Assembly (NCBI GenBank): GCA_027257055.1
Contig: JAPVLO010000182.1
Location: 3,038,001 to 3,102,000 of the forward strand
DNA from: Cephalopachus bancanus
Taxonomy: Eukaryota; Chordata; Mammalia; Primates; Tarsiidae
Reading direction: 5' to 3'
DNA: 64,000 nt
Part shown: positions 1 to 10,440 of the stretch, in pieces
Numbering within the stretch: the first letter of the stretch is position 1
Layout of the letters: every line of letters starts with the position of its first letter
Notes under the pieces: model-generated
Database searches by the model: none
What the model was told of the DNA's origin: nothing
Seen by the model: the letters and a program-made list of their open reading frames with translations, nothing else
Program-made: the position numbers and the translations under genes

Positions 1-301
1 TTTTTTGTTTTTTTTTTTCTTGAGTCGGAGTCTCACTCTGTTGCCCAGACTGGAGTGCAGTGGCTGCTCCCAGCCACGGCAGCCTCGACCTGCTGGGCTC
101 CAGCGATCCTTCCGCCTCAGCCATTCAAGGAGCCGGAACTACAGGCGCGTGCTACCACGCCTGGCTCATTTTTTTAAAATTTATTGTAAAGATGAGGTCT
201 TGCCAAGTGGCCCAGGCGGGTCTCGAACCCGCGGGCTCAGGCCATCCACTCACCTCGGCCTCCCAAGGCGCGGGATTACAGGCTGAGCCACCGAGCCCGG
301 T
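1..301 (-). mobile_element. Alu SINE, T-arm subfamily
   Basis: A full dimeric Alu reads in reverse complement. The poly-T (its A tail) is at the window start and the 5' end of the element is near 301. Its left arm carries the subfamily signature GGGTTCGAGACCCGC (reverse complement visible near 216-236), a 5-bp stem closing a TTCGAGA loop, and the right arm ends in GACTCCGACTCA before the tail. The subfamily is lineage-specific and differs from human AluY/S. The open frames here are by-products of the SINE. Confidence 0.95.
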
Positions 302-635
302 CGGTAAAAGTTTTTTTAAAGTTTCCCTTTTAGCGGGGCAGGTTGCCATGGTGATGGGGTGGTGGTCTGTGCCATGTTGTCAAGAGGAGGGCAGGGAAGC
401 ATGGTCTGTGTCACATTAGTCACAAAAGGCTGATCACAATAGATGGTCAGCTTGGCCCTTTATGGCGGGAAGACAAATACTTTGGATAAAAGGATAATTA
501 GCACAAAACATGCTTGTGGGTTACAAAACAATTATCAGGAACTACTTCTGGGAAACGGGTTTTGTTTCTTGTTGAATGATCATAAGGTGGGTTGAAGTAA
601 GCTACCGAGAAAGCATGACAAACCTAAGCAATGTT
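302..635. other. unassigned stretch, no gene
   Basis: No convincing coding frame or RNA gene is visible. The composition, and the phrase AAAATGGCTGCCACT at its right edge, suggest an old LTR-like relic, but I cannot assign a family. Confidence 0.4.
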
Positions 636-655
636 AAAATGGCTGCCACTAAAAA

Positions 656-947
656 GCCGGGCTCGGTGGCTCAGCCTGTAATCCCGCGCCTTTGGGAGGC
701 TGAGGTGAGTGGATTGCCTGAGCCCGCGGGTTCGAGACCCGCCTGGGCAGCGAGACCTCATCTCTACAATAAATCAAAAAATCGGCCGGGCGTGGTAGCG
801 CATGCCTGTAATTCCGGCTACTTGGAAGGCTGAGGTGGAAGGATCGCCGGAGCCCAGCAGGCGAGGCTGCGGTGGCCGGAAGCGGCCACTTGCACTCCAG
901 TCTGGGCGACAGAGTGAGACTCCAACTCAAAAAAAAAAAAAAAAAAA
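656..947 (+). mobile_element. Alu SINE, T-arm subfamily, with target site duplication
   Basis: A full-length dimer begins GCCGGGCTCGGTGG and ends in a long A tail. It is flanked by a 15-bp direct repeat AAAATGGCTGCCACT at 636-650 and 948-962, the normal mark of L1-driven insertion. The T-arm-like hairpin is intact: GCGGG 726-730, loop TTCGAGA 731-737, CCCGC 738-742. The long A tail and matching target repeats point to a fairly recent insertion. Confidence 0.97.
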
Positions 948-974
948 AAAATGGCTGCCACTCGGACAAAAGTT

Positions 975-1910
975 ATTCCATTTTGACTTTTTACCTTTTC
1001 GATTGCACTTAGAGTTTTATTAATTTGATAGAGAAAATGGCTTCTCATTGTAGTTTCAATTTGTGATTCTTTTAATATCAGTGAGGTTGAACTATTCATA
1101 TATTTAAGAGCTGTTTGTATTTTCTTTTTCTGTGAACTGTCTCAACATTCTTTGATTAGTTTTATTCTTAATCATTGGTCTTTTTGATCAATCTGTTAGA
1201 GCTCTTATGATATAAAGGACATTCGGCTGGGCACGGTGCCTCACGCCTGCAATCCCAGCACTTTGGGAGGCCAAGGTGAGAGGATTGCCTGAGCCCAGGG
1301 GTTCTAGACCAGCCTGGGCAACTTGGCGAGACCTTGTCTCTGCGATAAATCAAAAAAACTAGTCGACTGTGATGGCACATGCTTGTAGTCCCAGCTGCTT
1401 GGAAGGTTGAGGCGGAAGGATCACCTAAGCCCAGCAGGTCGAGGTTGCGGTAGCCATGTTCATGCCACTGCACTCCAGCCTGGGTGATAGAGTGAGACCC
1501 CAATTCAAAAAACAAACAATAAATAAGTAAATAAAAGATATAAAGGACATTCATCTTTATCTGTGAAATGAGTTGCAAACAACTTTCTCTCAATTTACCA
1601 TTTGTCTTTTGACTTTGCCCAACTAGTTTTGCCAAAGATTTTGATTTGTTCGAAATTTATCTTTTAAACATTTTCTTTTATGCTTTCTAGATTGTGTCTC
1701 ATAGTTAGAAAGGGCTTCCCCACTCTGAATTTATCATGAGCTTTCCTTTTAGGACTTACTTCTTTACATTTAATATTTGATCCACTTGGAATGAATCCTG
1801 GCATCTAATGCATGAGGCATGGATCCAACTTTATTTTTTTCCAAATAGACCCACAGTATTTCCAGCAGAAGTTATCGAATGATCTCTCATTTTCCCCATT
1901 GATTTGGGAG
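975..1910 (-). mobile_element. old L1M LINE fragment (antisense), split by an Alu
   Basis: The + strand shows the familiar reverse complement of an ancient L1M ORF2 end and 3' region. Examples are the TCTGTGAACTGTCT stretch near 1130 and the CATTTGTCTTTTGACTTTG stretch near 1600, followed by phrases near 1680-1900. An Alu at 1225-1536 interrupts it. It is too degraded to code for anything. Confidence 0.8.
1225..1536 (+). mobile_element. Alu SINE inside L1M, with target site duplication
   Basis: Dimeric Alu starting GGCTGGGCACGG with an A-rich tail interrupted by CAAAC and TAAAT units. A 16-bp direct repeat GATATAAAGGACATTC lies at about 1209-1224 and 1537-1552. It is older than the T-arm copies: its left arm has CAGGGGTTCTAGACC in place of the perfect stem. 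Confidence 0.95.
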
Positions 1911-2339
1911 GACAACTCCCAAATATCAGAAACTTTAAAATCAAGATATCATTGAAATATCAGCCAAAACATTGGTAGAGCCTGAAGAGTAGAGCAATTT
2001 GGGAAGTGACAATGACACTAAATTGATACTTTCCTCGGGAACACTTCCTCCTCACAGTTCCAGTGTAAGTCTGAAGCCGGGCCAGGGAGAGGGTCAGAAG
2101 GCTGAGCTGAGCACATCCAGGAGATTCTTATGGCTTTGCCTGCTCTCCGTGTGGCCCTGTCCATCCAGCCACAGATCTTTGGCCCGGGGTTTGGATTCCG
2201 ACCCAACGCAGAGCCAGTCGAAGACCTTCTCAGGAACTTCTGAACTGGAGATCAAAAAGAGCATCAGGCAGTTCTTGATGGGGGCAACTGTAAGATGCAG
2301 CCTTGGGACTTCTGCGAGTCAGGTTTCCTTCTGCAGGAG
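1911..2339. other. unassigned stretch, no gene
   Basis: A 141-codon frame crosses this region, but it runs into L1-like sequence and shows no recognisable domain, so I do not call a gene. It may contain more of the L1 fragment that follows. Confidence 0.4.
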
Positions 2340-2720
2340 ACAGCCAGGCATCGGTGAAAGAATAAAACAACCCAACGAAAAAAGCAAGCCTGATGGAATA
2401 GCACTCAGCGATAGAAGGCAATGAGGTACAGATACACACCGCAACGCGAGTCAGTCTGAGTGAAAAACATCAGACAAAAATAAGTACAAGCTGGCTGATT
2501 CCATTCATGTAAAGCTCTTGAAAATGCAAACTTGTGTATAAGGACAGAAATCCAAGCAGTCACTGCTGGGAAGGGAGGAGAGAAGAGGTGAGGCAGGCGG
2601 GGAAGGAAGAAACTGCAAAAAGGCCTGGGGGAAATTTGGGGAGTGACGGCTATGCGGACCGCCTTTTCTTGGCTGGGGTGACGGCTTCGTGAGTATGCAC
2701 ATGTTTCAAAACATCACAGA
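2340..2720 (+). mobile_element. old L1M 3' region fragment
   Basis: Sense-oriented phrases of an L1M 3' end are visible: a GATTCCATTCATGTAAA-type motif near 2499, a GGGGAGTGACGGC motif near 2639 and the following G-rich to T-rich segment. This is recognition by eye, and the subfamily is uncertain. Confidence 0.6.
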
Positions 2721-2882
2721 GAGAACACAACACAGAGAGAAGCAGCAATGAGGGGTGTGAGTGGAGGAGGGAGGGAGGGTGAGTGCAAGAGAGAACTTAG
2801 GGTGCATTTGTTCTCCAGTTCTAAGTGCCCTGCTGCATCCCTTGTTTGGCATCTTAACCCAAACTTGGATTCTGAGGTATTG

Positions 2883-3012
2883 ACACACAGACACACTGAC
2901 ACGCACACAGACACACACACACACGTAATTATATATATTCTGAGGATTCTATATATGTGAGTATATGTGTATGTATATATATGTATGTGTGTGTGTGTGT
3001 ATTTCTTTTTTT
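2883..3012. repeat. (CA)n / (TATG)n / (TG)n microsatellite
   Basis: A run of ACACAC units with GACACAC variants passes into TATATATG and then TGTGTGTG, ending in an AT-rich then T-rich run. It is a compound dinucleotide microsatellite and likely polymorphic. Confidence 0.9.
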
Positions 3013-3042
3013 TAGAGAAAAGTCTTTGTGCACTGCCTAAAG

Positions 3043-3330
3043 GAGGGGTCCCCAACCCCTGGGTCGCAGACCAGTACTGCTAAGAACAGGTTGCACAGCA
3101 GGAGGTGAGCGGCAATGAGTGGAGCTCCGTCGGCTGTCAGATCAGTGGCGGCATCCTATTTTCATGGGAGCAGGAACTTTATTGTGAACTGCACATGCAA
3201 GGGATCCAGGTTGTGTGCTCCTTATGAGAGTCTAATGCCTGATGATCCCCCCACCCCAACCCTGTCCATCTGTGGAAAAATTGTCTTCCGTGAAACTGGT
3301 CCCTGATGGCAAAAAGGTTGGGGACCACGG
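3043..3330 (+). mobile_element. MER1-type hAT-Charlie DNA transposon
   Basis: Both ends match the MER1 terminal inverted repeats: GGGGTCCCCAACCCC at the left and AAGGTTGGGGACCAC at the right. The interior shows MER1 phrases such as GCACAGCAGGAGGTGAGCGG and GTGAACTGCACATGC. It is a non-autonomous element of about 290 bp. The 8 bases after it, GTCTAGAC, fit the NTCTAGAN target preference of Charlie elements; the matching left copy is degraded. Confidence 0.93.
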
Positions 3331-3339
3331 GTCTAGACT

Positions 3340-3425
3340 AAACTTGATCTCCTGGGCTTAAGGGATCCTCCTGCCTTAGCCTCCCGAGTAGCTGGGACTA
3401 CCGGCCCATGACACTGTGCCCGGTT
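3340..3425 (-). mobile_element. Alu left-monomer (FLAM-like) fragment
   Basis: Short antisense Alu piece with CTCCTGGGCTTAAGGGATCC and GTAGCTGGGACTACC phrases. No poly-T head is present, so it is truncated. The MER1 element abuts it on the left. Confidence 0.75.
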
Positions 3426-3682
3426 TACTGAAGATAGTGTATTTGCCATTTTGCCTAAACTGAGTTTCAGTGCTTTGCAGTCAAAATGATAGGCCCATAC
3501 TCACTCCCTTCCCAAGAAAGAACCCTGGGAGTCCATTCTGACTTTTTTTCTTCCTTATCTCTACCCCCAGTTTATCACCAAGTGCAACCAGTTTGACCTC
3601 CAAATACTTTTTGCATTTTTTCTCTCCCATCCAGAAAAGCTGAGAGGCCAGGCTTCCCTCCATCCTCCTCCACTCAGACTCT

Positions 3683-3971
3683 TTTTTTTTTTTTTTTTTG
3701 AGTCGGAGTCTCACTCTGTCACCCAGACCGGAGTGCAGTGGCCGCTCCCGGCCACCGCAGCCTCGACCCGCTGGGCTCCGGCAATCCTTCGCCTCAGCCT
3801 TCCGAGTAGCCGGAATTACAGGCGCGTGCTACCACACCCGGCTGATTTTTGATTTGTTGTAGAGATGAGGGCTCGCTGCCCAGGCGGGTCTCGAACCCGC
3901 GGGCTCAGGCCATCCGCTCACCTCAGCCTCCCGAAGGCGCGGGATGACAGGCTGAGCCACCGAGCCCGGCT
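3683..3971 (-). mobile_element. Alu SINE, T-arm subfamily, with target site duplication
   Basis: Full antisense dimer with a poly-T head. The repeat CACTCAGACTCT flanks it at 3671-3682 and 3972-3983. The left arm keeps GGGTCTCGAACCCGCGGGCTC, the reverse complement of the T-arm motif. It is missing a few bases near 3866-3880 in the linker-proximal region (a GAGGGCTCGCTGCC form). Confidence 0.96.
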
Positions 3972-4149
3972 CACTCAGACTCTCTTAAGCCCTCCCAAAC
4001 GGGCCCTTCCTTGTCTTCTACCCTCCACACTGTTTCCAAAGTCACCTATCCTTTCATCCCCTTTTTATAACAACAGTATTGGCAACTGGTGCCCACTTGA
4101 CATGGTACCCACTGAACCAACCTCCCAGCCTGGCCCCAGGGTTTCCTCC

Positions 4150-4490
4150 AGAGCAGACCCACTACCCTAGCAAGCATCTAGCCCCAGCCACGCCAGGCAT
4201 GTATCTGCCCTTGAGTGCTCTTACCCTGTCAACTTCTAACATGTTTAAAGGTCCACTCAAGGGTTGTCTTTTTATATCTTTATTTGACTCTCTCAAACTG
4301 AATTAATTGTCCCTTCATCTGTGTTCCCACAGTTCTTATCATCTCTCTTGTGGTGATTAATGGGTCTGTCTTTCCCACAAGACGATAAAGTTCTGAGCAG
4401 CAGAAAGTATGTCTTATTCATCTTAATATCCCTTGAAACCAGCATAAGTCACAAAATGTTGCAGTGCTTAATGAACACCTGTTTAATTGA
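4150..4490 (+). mobile_element. L2 LINE 3' end
   Basis: The stretch near 4380-4490 follows the classical L2 3' end in sense: a 'gtgagctcc...gcagg...gtcttattcatctt...cctagcacag...gcttaatgaa' pattern, degraded. The upstream part is T- and C-rich like the L2 3' UTR. Confidence 0.65.
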
Positions 4491-4691
4491 TGTAAATCAA
4501 GAGAATTGAAATAGATCAACGGTTTTCAAGCCTTTGTGAACACCCTTTAGTGCAACTCTTTTTGAAAACACAATGTTACAAGGAATCTCAGTACATAATT
4601 TAGGTGATGGTGGAGCTGATCTTGCTAAAGAGCCAATTGATGCATTGGATCCATGTGCTATTTTATCATTCAATCGTTTTCAATAGTTTTT

Positions 4692-4987
4692 GGGTTTTTT
4701 TGTTTTTTTGAGTCGGAATCTCACTCTGTTGCCCAGGCTGGAGTGCAGTGGCACAATCACAGCCACCAGGCCTCAACCTTCTGGGTTCAGGCGATCCTCC
4801 CACCTCAGCCTCTCGAGTAGCTGGGACTACAGACATGCACCACCAAGCCCAGTTGATTAATTGATTTTTACAGAGACAGGGTCTCACTGTGTTGTTTAGG
4901 CTGGTCTCAAATTCCTGGGCTCAAGCAATTCCCTCGCCTCGGCCTCCCAATGTGCTAGGGTTACAGGACTGAGCCACCACACCCAGC
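4692..4987 (-). mobile_element. Alu SINE
   Basis: Antisense dimeric Alu from the poly-T head at about 4692 to ACACCCAGC at 4987. It is an older type without the perfect T-arm stem (ATTCCTGGGCTC form). A weak flanking repeat (ATAGTTTT) is visible on both sides. Confidence 0.93.
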
Positions 4988-5189
4988 AGATAGTTTTCTT
5001 CCTTTCTGTACCCATTGCTTTTCTGTCATCTTTCCCCATTTCCTCATCTTCTCCACTACCTGATGAAGACTCCACTCCTCCTTTTCTAGTTAGAAGTATT
5101 TGTCAATCCTCTTGTATCACGATATCCCGCAAACAACTCTTCTGTGTTGCCAAGGGCTCCTGGTCACAGCTTTCTTGCGCCACAAATCA

Positions 5190-5653
5190 GCCGGGCACAG
5201 TGGCTCACACCTGTTATCCCAGCACTTAGGGAGGCTGAGGTGAAGGGATTTCCTGAGCCCACGGGTTTGAGAATAGCCTGGGCAACTTGGCAAGACCTCA
5301 TCTCTACAATAAATCAAAAAAATTAGCCGGGTGTTGTAGCACACGCCTATGGTTCCAGTTACTTGGAAGGTTGAGGTGGAAGAATTGCTGGGGCCCAATA
5401 GGTCAAGGCTGGGGTGACCGTGAGCATGCCACTGCACTCCAGCCTGGGTGACGGAGTGATTCTCTGACTCAAAAAACAAAACAAAACAAAAAAACAGATT
5501 ATTCAGGTGCACACCTGTGGGTCCAGCTACTTGGAAGGCTGAGGTAGGAGGATCGCCTGAGCCCAGCAGGTCAAGGCTGTGGCCATGATCATGCCACTGC
5601 ACTCCAGCCTGGGTGACAGAGTGAGACTCTGACTCTAAAAAAAAAAAAAAATC
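5190..5653 (+). mobile_element. trimeric Alu (left-right-right)
   Basis: A standard dimer occupies 5190-5505. It is followed directly by a second right monomer, 5507-5653: GTGGGTCCAGCTACTTGGAAGG, then GCCACTGCACTCCAGCC and an A tail. The second right arm begins within the A-rich tail of the first. This could be one trimeric insertion or a monomer inserted into the tail. Confidence 0.9.
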
Positions 5654-5699
5654 CAATCATTAAAAAAAAAAGACCGAAGGATTTTGGACAAAGAGATCT

Positions 5700-6707
5700 C
5701 TAACCACAGGGAAAGACACTTCTCATAAAGAAGCCTCTGACTATTTGCTCAAGTTACTACACTAGTTTCCAAACAAGTTAGATGTAAGACCGAATGTGTC
5801 TCCAAAGTACCAAGGAGTCTGCCAAGTAAGTCACCGTCAACTCATTTGTTCTTCCTGCATTTAAATGAGTATTTCTTTCATGTATTCCTCCTGCATGCAA
5901 AGTCTTAATTTAAAATTTTGAGTCCGTGGTCTTTTATTTCCAAAATATCACTTTGTAAAATGGATTCTGACATTTTTTTTTCTGTCTTGCATGATCCACA
6001 GAGACACCATGCATTAATTCTCCCTGCAATTTTATAAGCAAAGCTGGTTCAATATAGAACCCTATAGGCTACATCTGTAACCCATAGGAAGCATCCAGAA
6101 CATTTGTGGCACATAGAATTTATGACAAAGATACAACTGAAGCAATTTCATTGAGCGTGTAGGCAAAACAAGGGCATTGAACCAGATGATCTCCGAGGGC
6201 TTTTCCACCCTGTGAGTTTATGACTTCTCGGCAGATGAGAGCAGCAGCGCTGGTTTCAGGTGAGTTGTGTGAGTAGTAAGCTGTCTTGGCCCAGATGAAC
6301 AAAACTTCGTGGCAACAAATCTCAGAGAGAAAATTTCAAAAATTATCTTAAATGCATTATTATATGTACAGTTTCATGTTTACGCTATTTTTCTGACTTC
6401 CTAAGAAGTCACTTTCATGGGGCTTCAAGTGTAATTCAGCAAATGGTGTGTCTACTTTTGACCTCATCTGTATTCCTGGGACAGAAGCCACAGGATCAAG
6501 AACCATTCTGCAAAGTCAATAGGACTGAGTGAGGAAAGGGGAGGACATTTTCCAGTTGCTAAGTATGTCCTGAAAGAGGGTGTTTCAAAAGTTCATCTGT
6601 TGGCAGGAAGGCAAAATGTATTTGCACAAACCATCCAAGTTATATGGTTAGGTTACCAGGCCAGATCCCAAGGGCCTGTTTAACCCTAAAAATAAAAGAA
6701 CTTTTAA
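5700..6707. other. unassigned stretch, no gene
   Basis: About 1 kb without a recognisable repeat body or coding potential. A phrase near 6165-6225 (CCAGATGATCTCCGAGGGC) resembles a common ancient SINE/DNA relic motif, but too little is left to name it. Confidence 0.4.
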
Positions 6708-6981
6708 GCCAGGTATGGAGGCACACACCTGTAGTCCCAGCTACTTAGGAGACTGAGATGGGAGATCATTTGAACCCAGGAGCTCTAGGCTGTAGTGTGC
6801 GATGCCTACCGGGTGTCTACATCAATATGAGGACCTCTCGGGAGGAAGGTCCCACCACCAGGTTGGCTAAGGAGGGGCGAACCCGCCCAGATCAGAAGCA
6901 GAACAGGTCAAAACTCCTATGCTGAGTGCTATGAATAACCCCTGCACTCCAGCCTGGGCAGTGTAGACAGATCACATTTCT
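6708..6981 (+). pseudogene. 7SL (SRP) RNA pseudogene
   Basis: Unlike an Alu, this copy keeps the central S domain of 7SL RNA. After an Alu-like 5' domain (6708-6800) it reads through CGGGTGTCTAC, ATCAATATGAGGACC, GGAGGGGCGAACCCGCCC and CAGGTCAAAACTCC, then returns to CCTGCACTCCAGCCTGGGCA at about 6940-6960. Two gaps are visible against the 7SL I know: about 13 nt after the GGGTGTC motif, and about 18 nt after GTGCTGA. The gaps and many changes mark it as a dead retrocopy. SRP RNA normally scaffolds the signal recognition particle. Confidence 0.93.
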
Positions 6982-7617
6982 ATATAAATACATCATAGAA
7001 AAGGATTATTAAAATTTTTATTTGATATATTTAGACTCATTGATGGCATCATTTTCTTGGGGGAGAAAATTCACATTCCCAGCTGTGATGCCAGGTACAT
7101 ATCTCCTCAAGCCCAACAGTAGAGGACAGTTGGGGTCAGGGGCCAGGGCAGGTGGTCTCAGCCACTCACAGTTCTCCAAGACTTATGTCGACCTGAGAGA
7201 AGGCCAAATGGTTGCAAACTGAGGAACAAGGAAAAGTTACTTTGAAGGGTGAAGCACTGAAAGTCAACTCTCCCCGTTCCCATGCTTCAATTATGCTACA
7301 AATGGAATATTCACAAAGCCTCTTTGCATTCACTTGGAATCCTGTTTTGTGACCATGATTGAGGACTCAGAGTTTTTTTTGCTATTTGTTATCATTTGCA
7401 AACGGTTTTCTCTTCCTTGATTATAATAAATCTGTTTTTGTGATTCAACATAATATCTAAATTGATCATTATCACAAATGGATATCAGTGCTTGGCTGTC
7501 CGTGTGTTTCTTTGAGCAGAAATGAATGAACTAAATTGATATCTGTGGGTTTCCTTTTTAACCACGGGAAGAGCAAACATATAGAATGATAAAGTATATT
7601 TTGAACCAAACATGAGC
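6982..7617. other. unassigned stretch, no gene
   Basis: AT-rich DNA with no recognisable repeat or gene. A 66-codon frame at 7022-7222 has no supporting feature. Confidence 0.4.
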
Positions 7618-7850
7618 TCAATCATTCATTCAACAAACATTTATTGAGTACCTGTCATCGAGCTAAGTGCTTTGGAGTATACAAAGATGAATAAGTCACA
7701 TTTCCTGAATTCATGGAACTTATGAATTTGAAGAAATAAGATAGATACATAAATAACTGTACTAAAGGGGAAATTACTAAATGACTTAAGCGATGATAGA
7801 GCGCCTTGGGCCTCAAAGAAGGGAGGGACCACCTTTGTCTGAGACAAGAG
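7618..7850 (-). mobile_element. L2 LINE 3' end (antisense)
   Basis: The + strand begins with ATTCATTCAACAAACATTTATTGAGTACC, the reverse complement of the L2 3' terminus. It continues through the 'catggaactta' and 'aaataagatagatacataaataa' phrases typical of L2. Confidence 0.85.
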
Positions 7851-7879
7851 AAGTTTCTGGAGAAACTGGCACAGAACAT

Positions 7880-8335
7880 GATTTTTATTTTATTTTTTTA
7901 ATTATAGAGATGTGAGGTACAAGTCAGAATTGGGTACATAAGTAATCTACGTGCAAGTGAAGTTTGGGCCCCCGTCTGACCATCACTTTTTCTGGATTAG
8001 GACCTGGTATCCTTGGTGTTGTAACATGCCACCCTCTCCTACCCCGGCAGTGCCCTGTGACTGCCGATCCCTCCCTTGTGCTATTGTGACGAGTGTTCAA
8101 GTCCCACTTATGAGTGAGACCATGTGGTATTCAGTTCTTCGTTTCTGTGATAGATCACTAAGTGTGATGGCCTCCAACTGCATCCAATTTGCTGCAGAGT
8201 CCATGATTTTGTCCTTCTTTAGGGCTGCATAATATTCCTTCATGTCTATGTACCCCATTTTCTTTATTCAGTCCACTTTCAACGGGCAGTAGGGTGGGTT
8301 CCATGTTTTTGCTATTGTGAATATTGGAGAGGTAG
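7880..8335 (-). mobile_element. L1 3' UTR/3' end (antisense), lineage-type
   Basis: The + strand gives the reverse complement of a 5'-truncated L1 3' end: T-rich head, then CTTATGAGTGAGACCATGTGG, GGGCTGCATAATATTCC and GCTATTGTGAATATTGG. The extreme 3' end (near 7905-7950) resembles the two other L1 ends at 26719 and 50131 but not the human L1PA end. Confidence 0.85.
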
Positions 8336-8627
8336 CATCTCAAAAGTGAAGGAATGGACAACCACAGATGGTTTTAGGAAGGTTTTTCGCGGTGTGGTTT
8401 AGAGAACCGACAGACACTAGCTCAGTGGCGATGGTAGCAAGTCAGATAAACCTGCGATGCCTGAGCCAGGCGAGAGGCTGCAGGTGTGAATGGAGCACAG
8501 AGATGTGGAGCACACAGGTGTGAGAGATGCGGAGGCAGCTGAGTCACCAACCCTCGGGGGTCCCTTGGAAACAAGAGGCGGAGACACAGATTTGGCAATC
8601 AGTAAAGGTCATTCCTGAAATCTAAGA

Positions 8628-8815
8628 AGAGTGGGTCTCAAGCTCATCAAGCGCAAGAACTACCTGAGAGCTTACTTAGTTGCAAATGTCAGCCTCCACA
8701 TTGTAGAAAGATTTAGTCAGATCCGGTGTTGGGCCCCGGAATCTGCATTGATAAGCATCATCCCGGATTTGGAGGCAGGTGTTGTGATCATCACACTTTG
8801 GCAAACACTGCCGTG
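8628..8815 (+). mobile_element. MER5A-type hAT DNA transposon
   Basis: Starts with GTGGGTCTCAAGC and ends near CACACTTTGGCAAACACTGC. In the middle is TGGGCCCCGGAATCTGCATT, which follows the MER5A order of motifs. Length (about 190 bp) fits. Confidence 0.8.
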
Positions 8816-8959
8816 GAAACAGAGGTTCCCAAGAACATGCAGAAAGGTTCCCAAGGATGACCCTTTGTGGACCCCACGCCCCGCACTCAGGTGGTAGGAG
8901 GGGGAGGGGAGTCTGCATGCAGGAGCTCTTCCCAGGTCCACTGCGTTCCTCCACGTCCC

Positions 8960-9905
8960 AGGATAGATGAAGGCCTTGCCCTCTGGGGGCCTACATTCTA
9001 GTCTAAGACGATACACACGACAGGCAAACAAGCACACAAAGAAGCAAGATGGTTTTAAATAGTGCCACGAAGAAAATAAAGCAGAACCGACTTGGGCTAC
9101 AAAGGGAGACCTTGTCTCTACAAAAAAAAAAAAAAAAGAAAATTAGCCAGGGGTGGTGGCACACGTCCGTAGCCCCAGCTTCTCAGGAAGTCAAAGCGGA
9201 GGATCACCTAAGCCCAGAGGTCGAGGCTGCGGTGAGCTGTGACCATGGCACTGCACTCCAGCCTGGGCCACAGAGTGGGACCCTGACTCAAAACTAAATA
9301 AATAAATACAGAGTAAGAGCTGGACAGAGATGAGGTGGGGGTGCAGGAAAGGGAAGGAGGGGTGGGAAAACACTTTTTGATTGAATGACGAGCCTCCCGG
9401 GAGGTGATGCTTAAATAGAAACCTGAGAAGAAGAGGCCGTCAGAGGGAGATCTGGAGGAGGAGCATTCCAGACAGGCGCTGATGTGCGCAGGTCGAGTTG
9501 AAAACTCACGGTGTCCGGGAAACGGCTGCAGGGCCGGGCGAGGTCCGGGGGGGGTGCTGAGTACCAGGAAGTCTTTCAGGAGGGCTGAGAATCCAGCAGG
9601 AGCCGGGACACAGAAGGCAGCCCTTCGGCCACAGCCTTGCAGGCCTCTGTAAGGGTCTTGGAGTTTACGCGCAGCTGGTTGGAGACCTCGCCGGAGGCTC
9701 TGAGGAGACTGGCATGGTCTGGCTGGCCTTGTGAATGAAGCACCTTGCCTGCTGTGGACTGCAGAGAACAAGCGTAGAGTAGAGGACCCGCCTGCGGGGC
9801 ACGACGCTAGTCCCGGGAAGAGGTCGCGGTGGCTGGCCTGCGGATGGAAGCAGAGGAGATGGTGGAGGGTGGGAATACGGTGGGCAGACCTGACATGAGT
9901 TTTAA
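8960..9905 (-). mobile_element. L2 LINE, 3' half (antisense), split by an Alu
   Basis: The + strand follows antisense L2: GGGGGCCTACATTCTAGTC, then (after the Alu at 9089) GAGGAGGAGCATTCCAGACAGG, and near 9640 the 'gcaggcctctgtaagggtcttgga' segment. The 248-codon minus-strand frame at 9208-9954 lies over this L2 plus Alu and is not a gene. Confidence 0.8.
9089..9305 (+). mobile_element. 5'-truncated Alu SINE
   Basis: Starts within the left arm (GGGCTACAAAGGGAGACC), has a long A-rich linker, a complete right arm and an AAATAAATAAAT tail. It interrupts the L2 at 8960-9905. Confidence 0.9.
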
Positions 9906-9917
9906 AGGAAGCAACAA

Positions 9918-10200
9918 GGCCGGGTGTGGCGGCGCATGCCTGTAATCCCAACACTTTGGGAGGCCGGGAGGATTGCCTGAGCCCGAGCGTTTGAGACCAG
10001 ACTAGGCAACATAGCGAGATCTTGTCTCTACAGACATCAAAAAGTTAGCCAGGCATGGTGGTGTGTGCCTGTCATCCCAGCCACTAGGAGGCTGAAGTGG
10101 AAGGATTGCCAGAGCCTAGGAGGTTGAAGCAGGAGTGAGCCGTGATGGTGCTCCAGCCTGGGTGACGGAGTGAGACCCTGACTCAAAATAAACAAATAAA
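9918..10200 (+). mobile_element. Alu SINE
   Basis: Dimeric Alu from GGCCGGGTGTGGCGG to an AAATAAACAAATAAA tail. Near-matching AAG(G)AAGCAAC / AAAGCAATGAC on either side may be a worn target duplication. It sits at the edge of the L2. Confidence 0.93.
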
Positions 10201-10349
10201 CAAAGCAATGACACAACTGGCCGATGGATTCTCTCTGGCCTGTGAAGAAAATTTCTGGTTGTGGGGGGTTTTGGTAGAAGAAACAATGGAATGTTTAAGA
10301 GAGAAAGATGATGTCATGGGAAGGAAGCCACAGGAAGAGAAGACTCCAA

Positions 10350-10440
10350 GCCTTCTTTGTCTTGGTATTCCTAGGACCTCACCCAGGATGGCACATAGCA
10401 AGCTCTTGACAAACACACATGAATTACTGAATGACTCAGT
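10350..10440 (+). mobile_element. L2 LINE 3' terminus
   Basis: Sense L2 end: 'cctaggacctcacccaggatggcacatagcaagctcttgacaaac...gaattactgaatgact', which follows the L2 3' consensus pattern. It is short. Confidence 0.65.

Noticed and set aside
720..750. tRNA gene, because of the T-arm-like hairpin
   Set aside because: No anticodon arm or acceptor stem; it is part of an Alu left arm.
5117..5656. 179-codon open frame on the minus strand
   Set aside because: It is the antisense of a trimeric Alu, giving the typical SVTQAGVQWH-type Alu peptide.
9208..9954. 248-codon open frame on the minus strand
   Set aside because: It spans an Alu and antisense L2; no domain, no conserved start or splice context.
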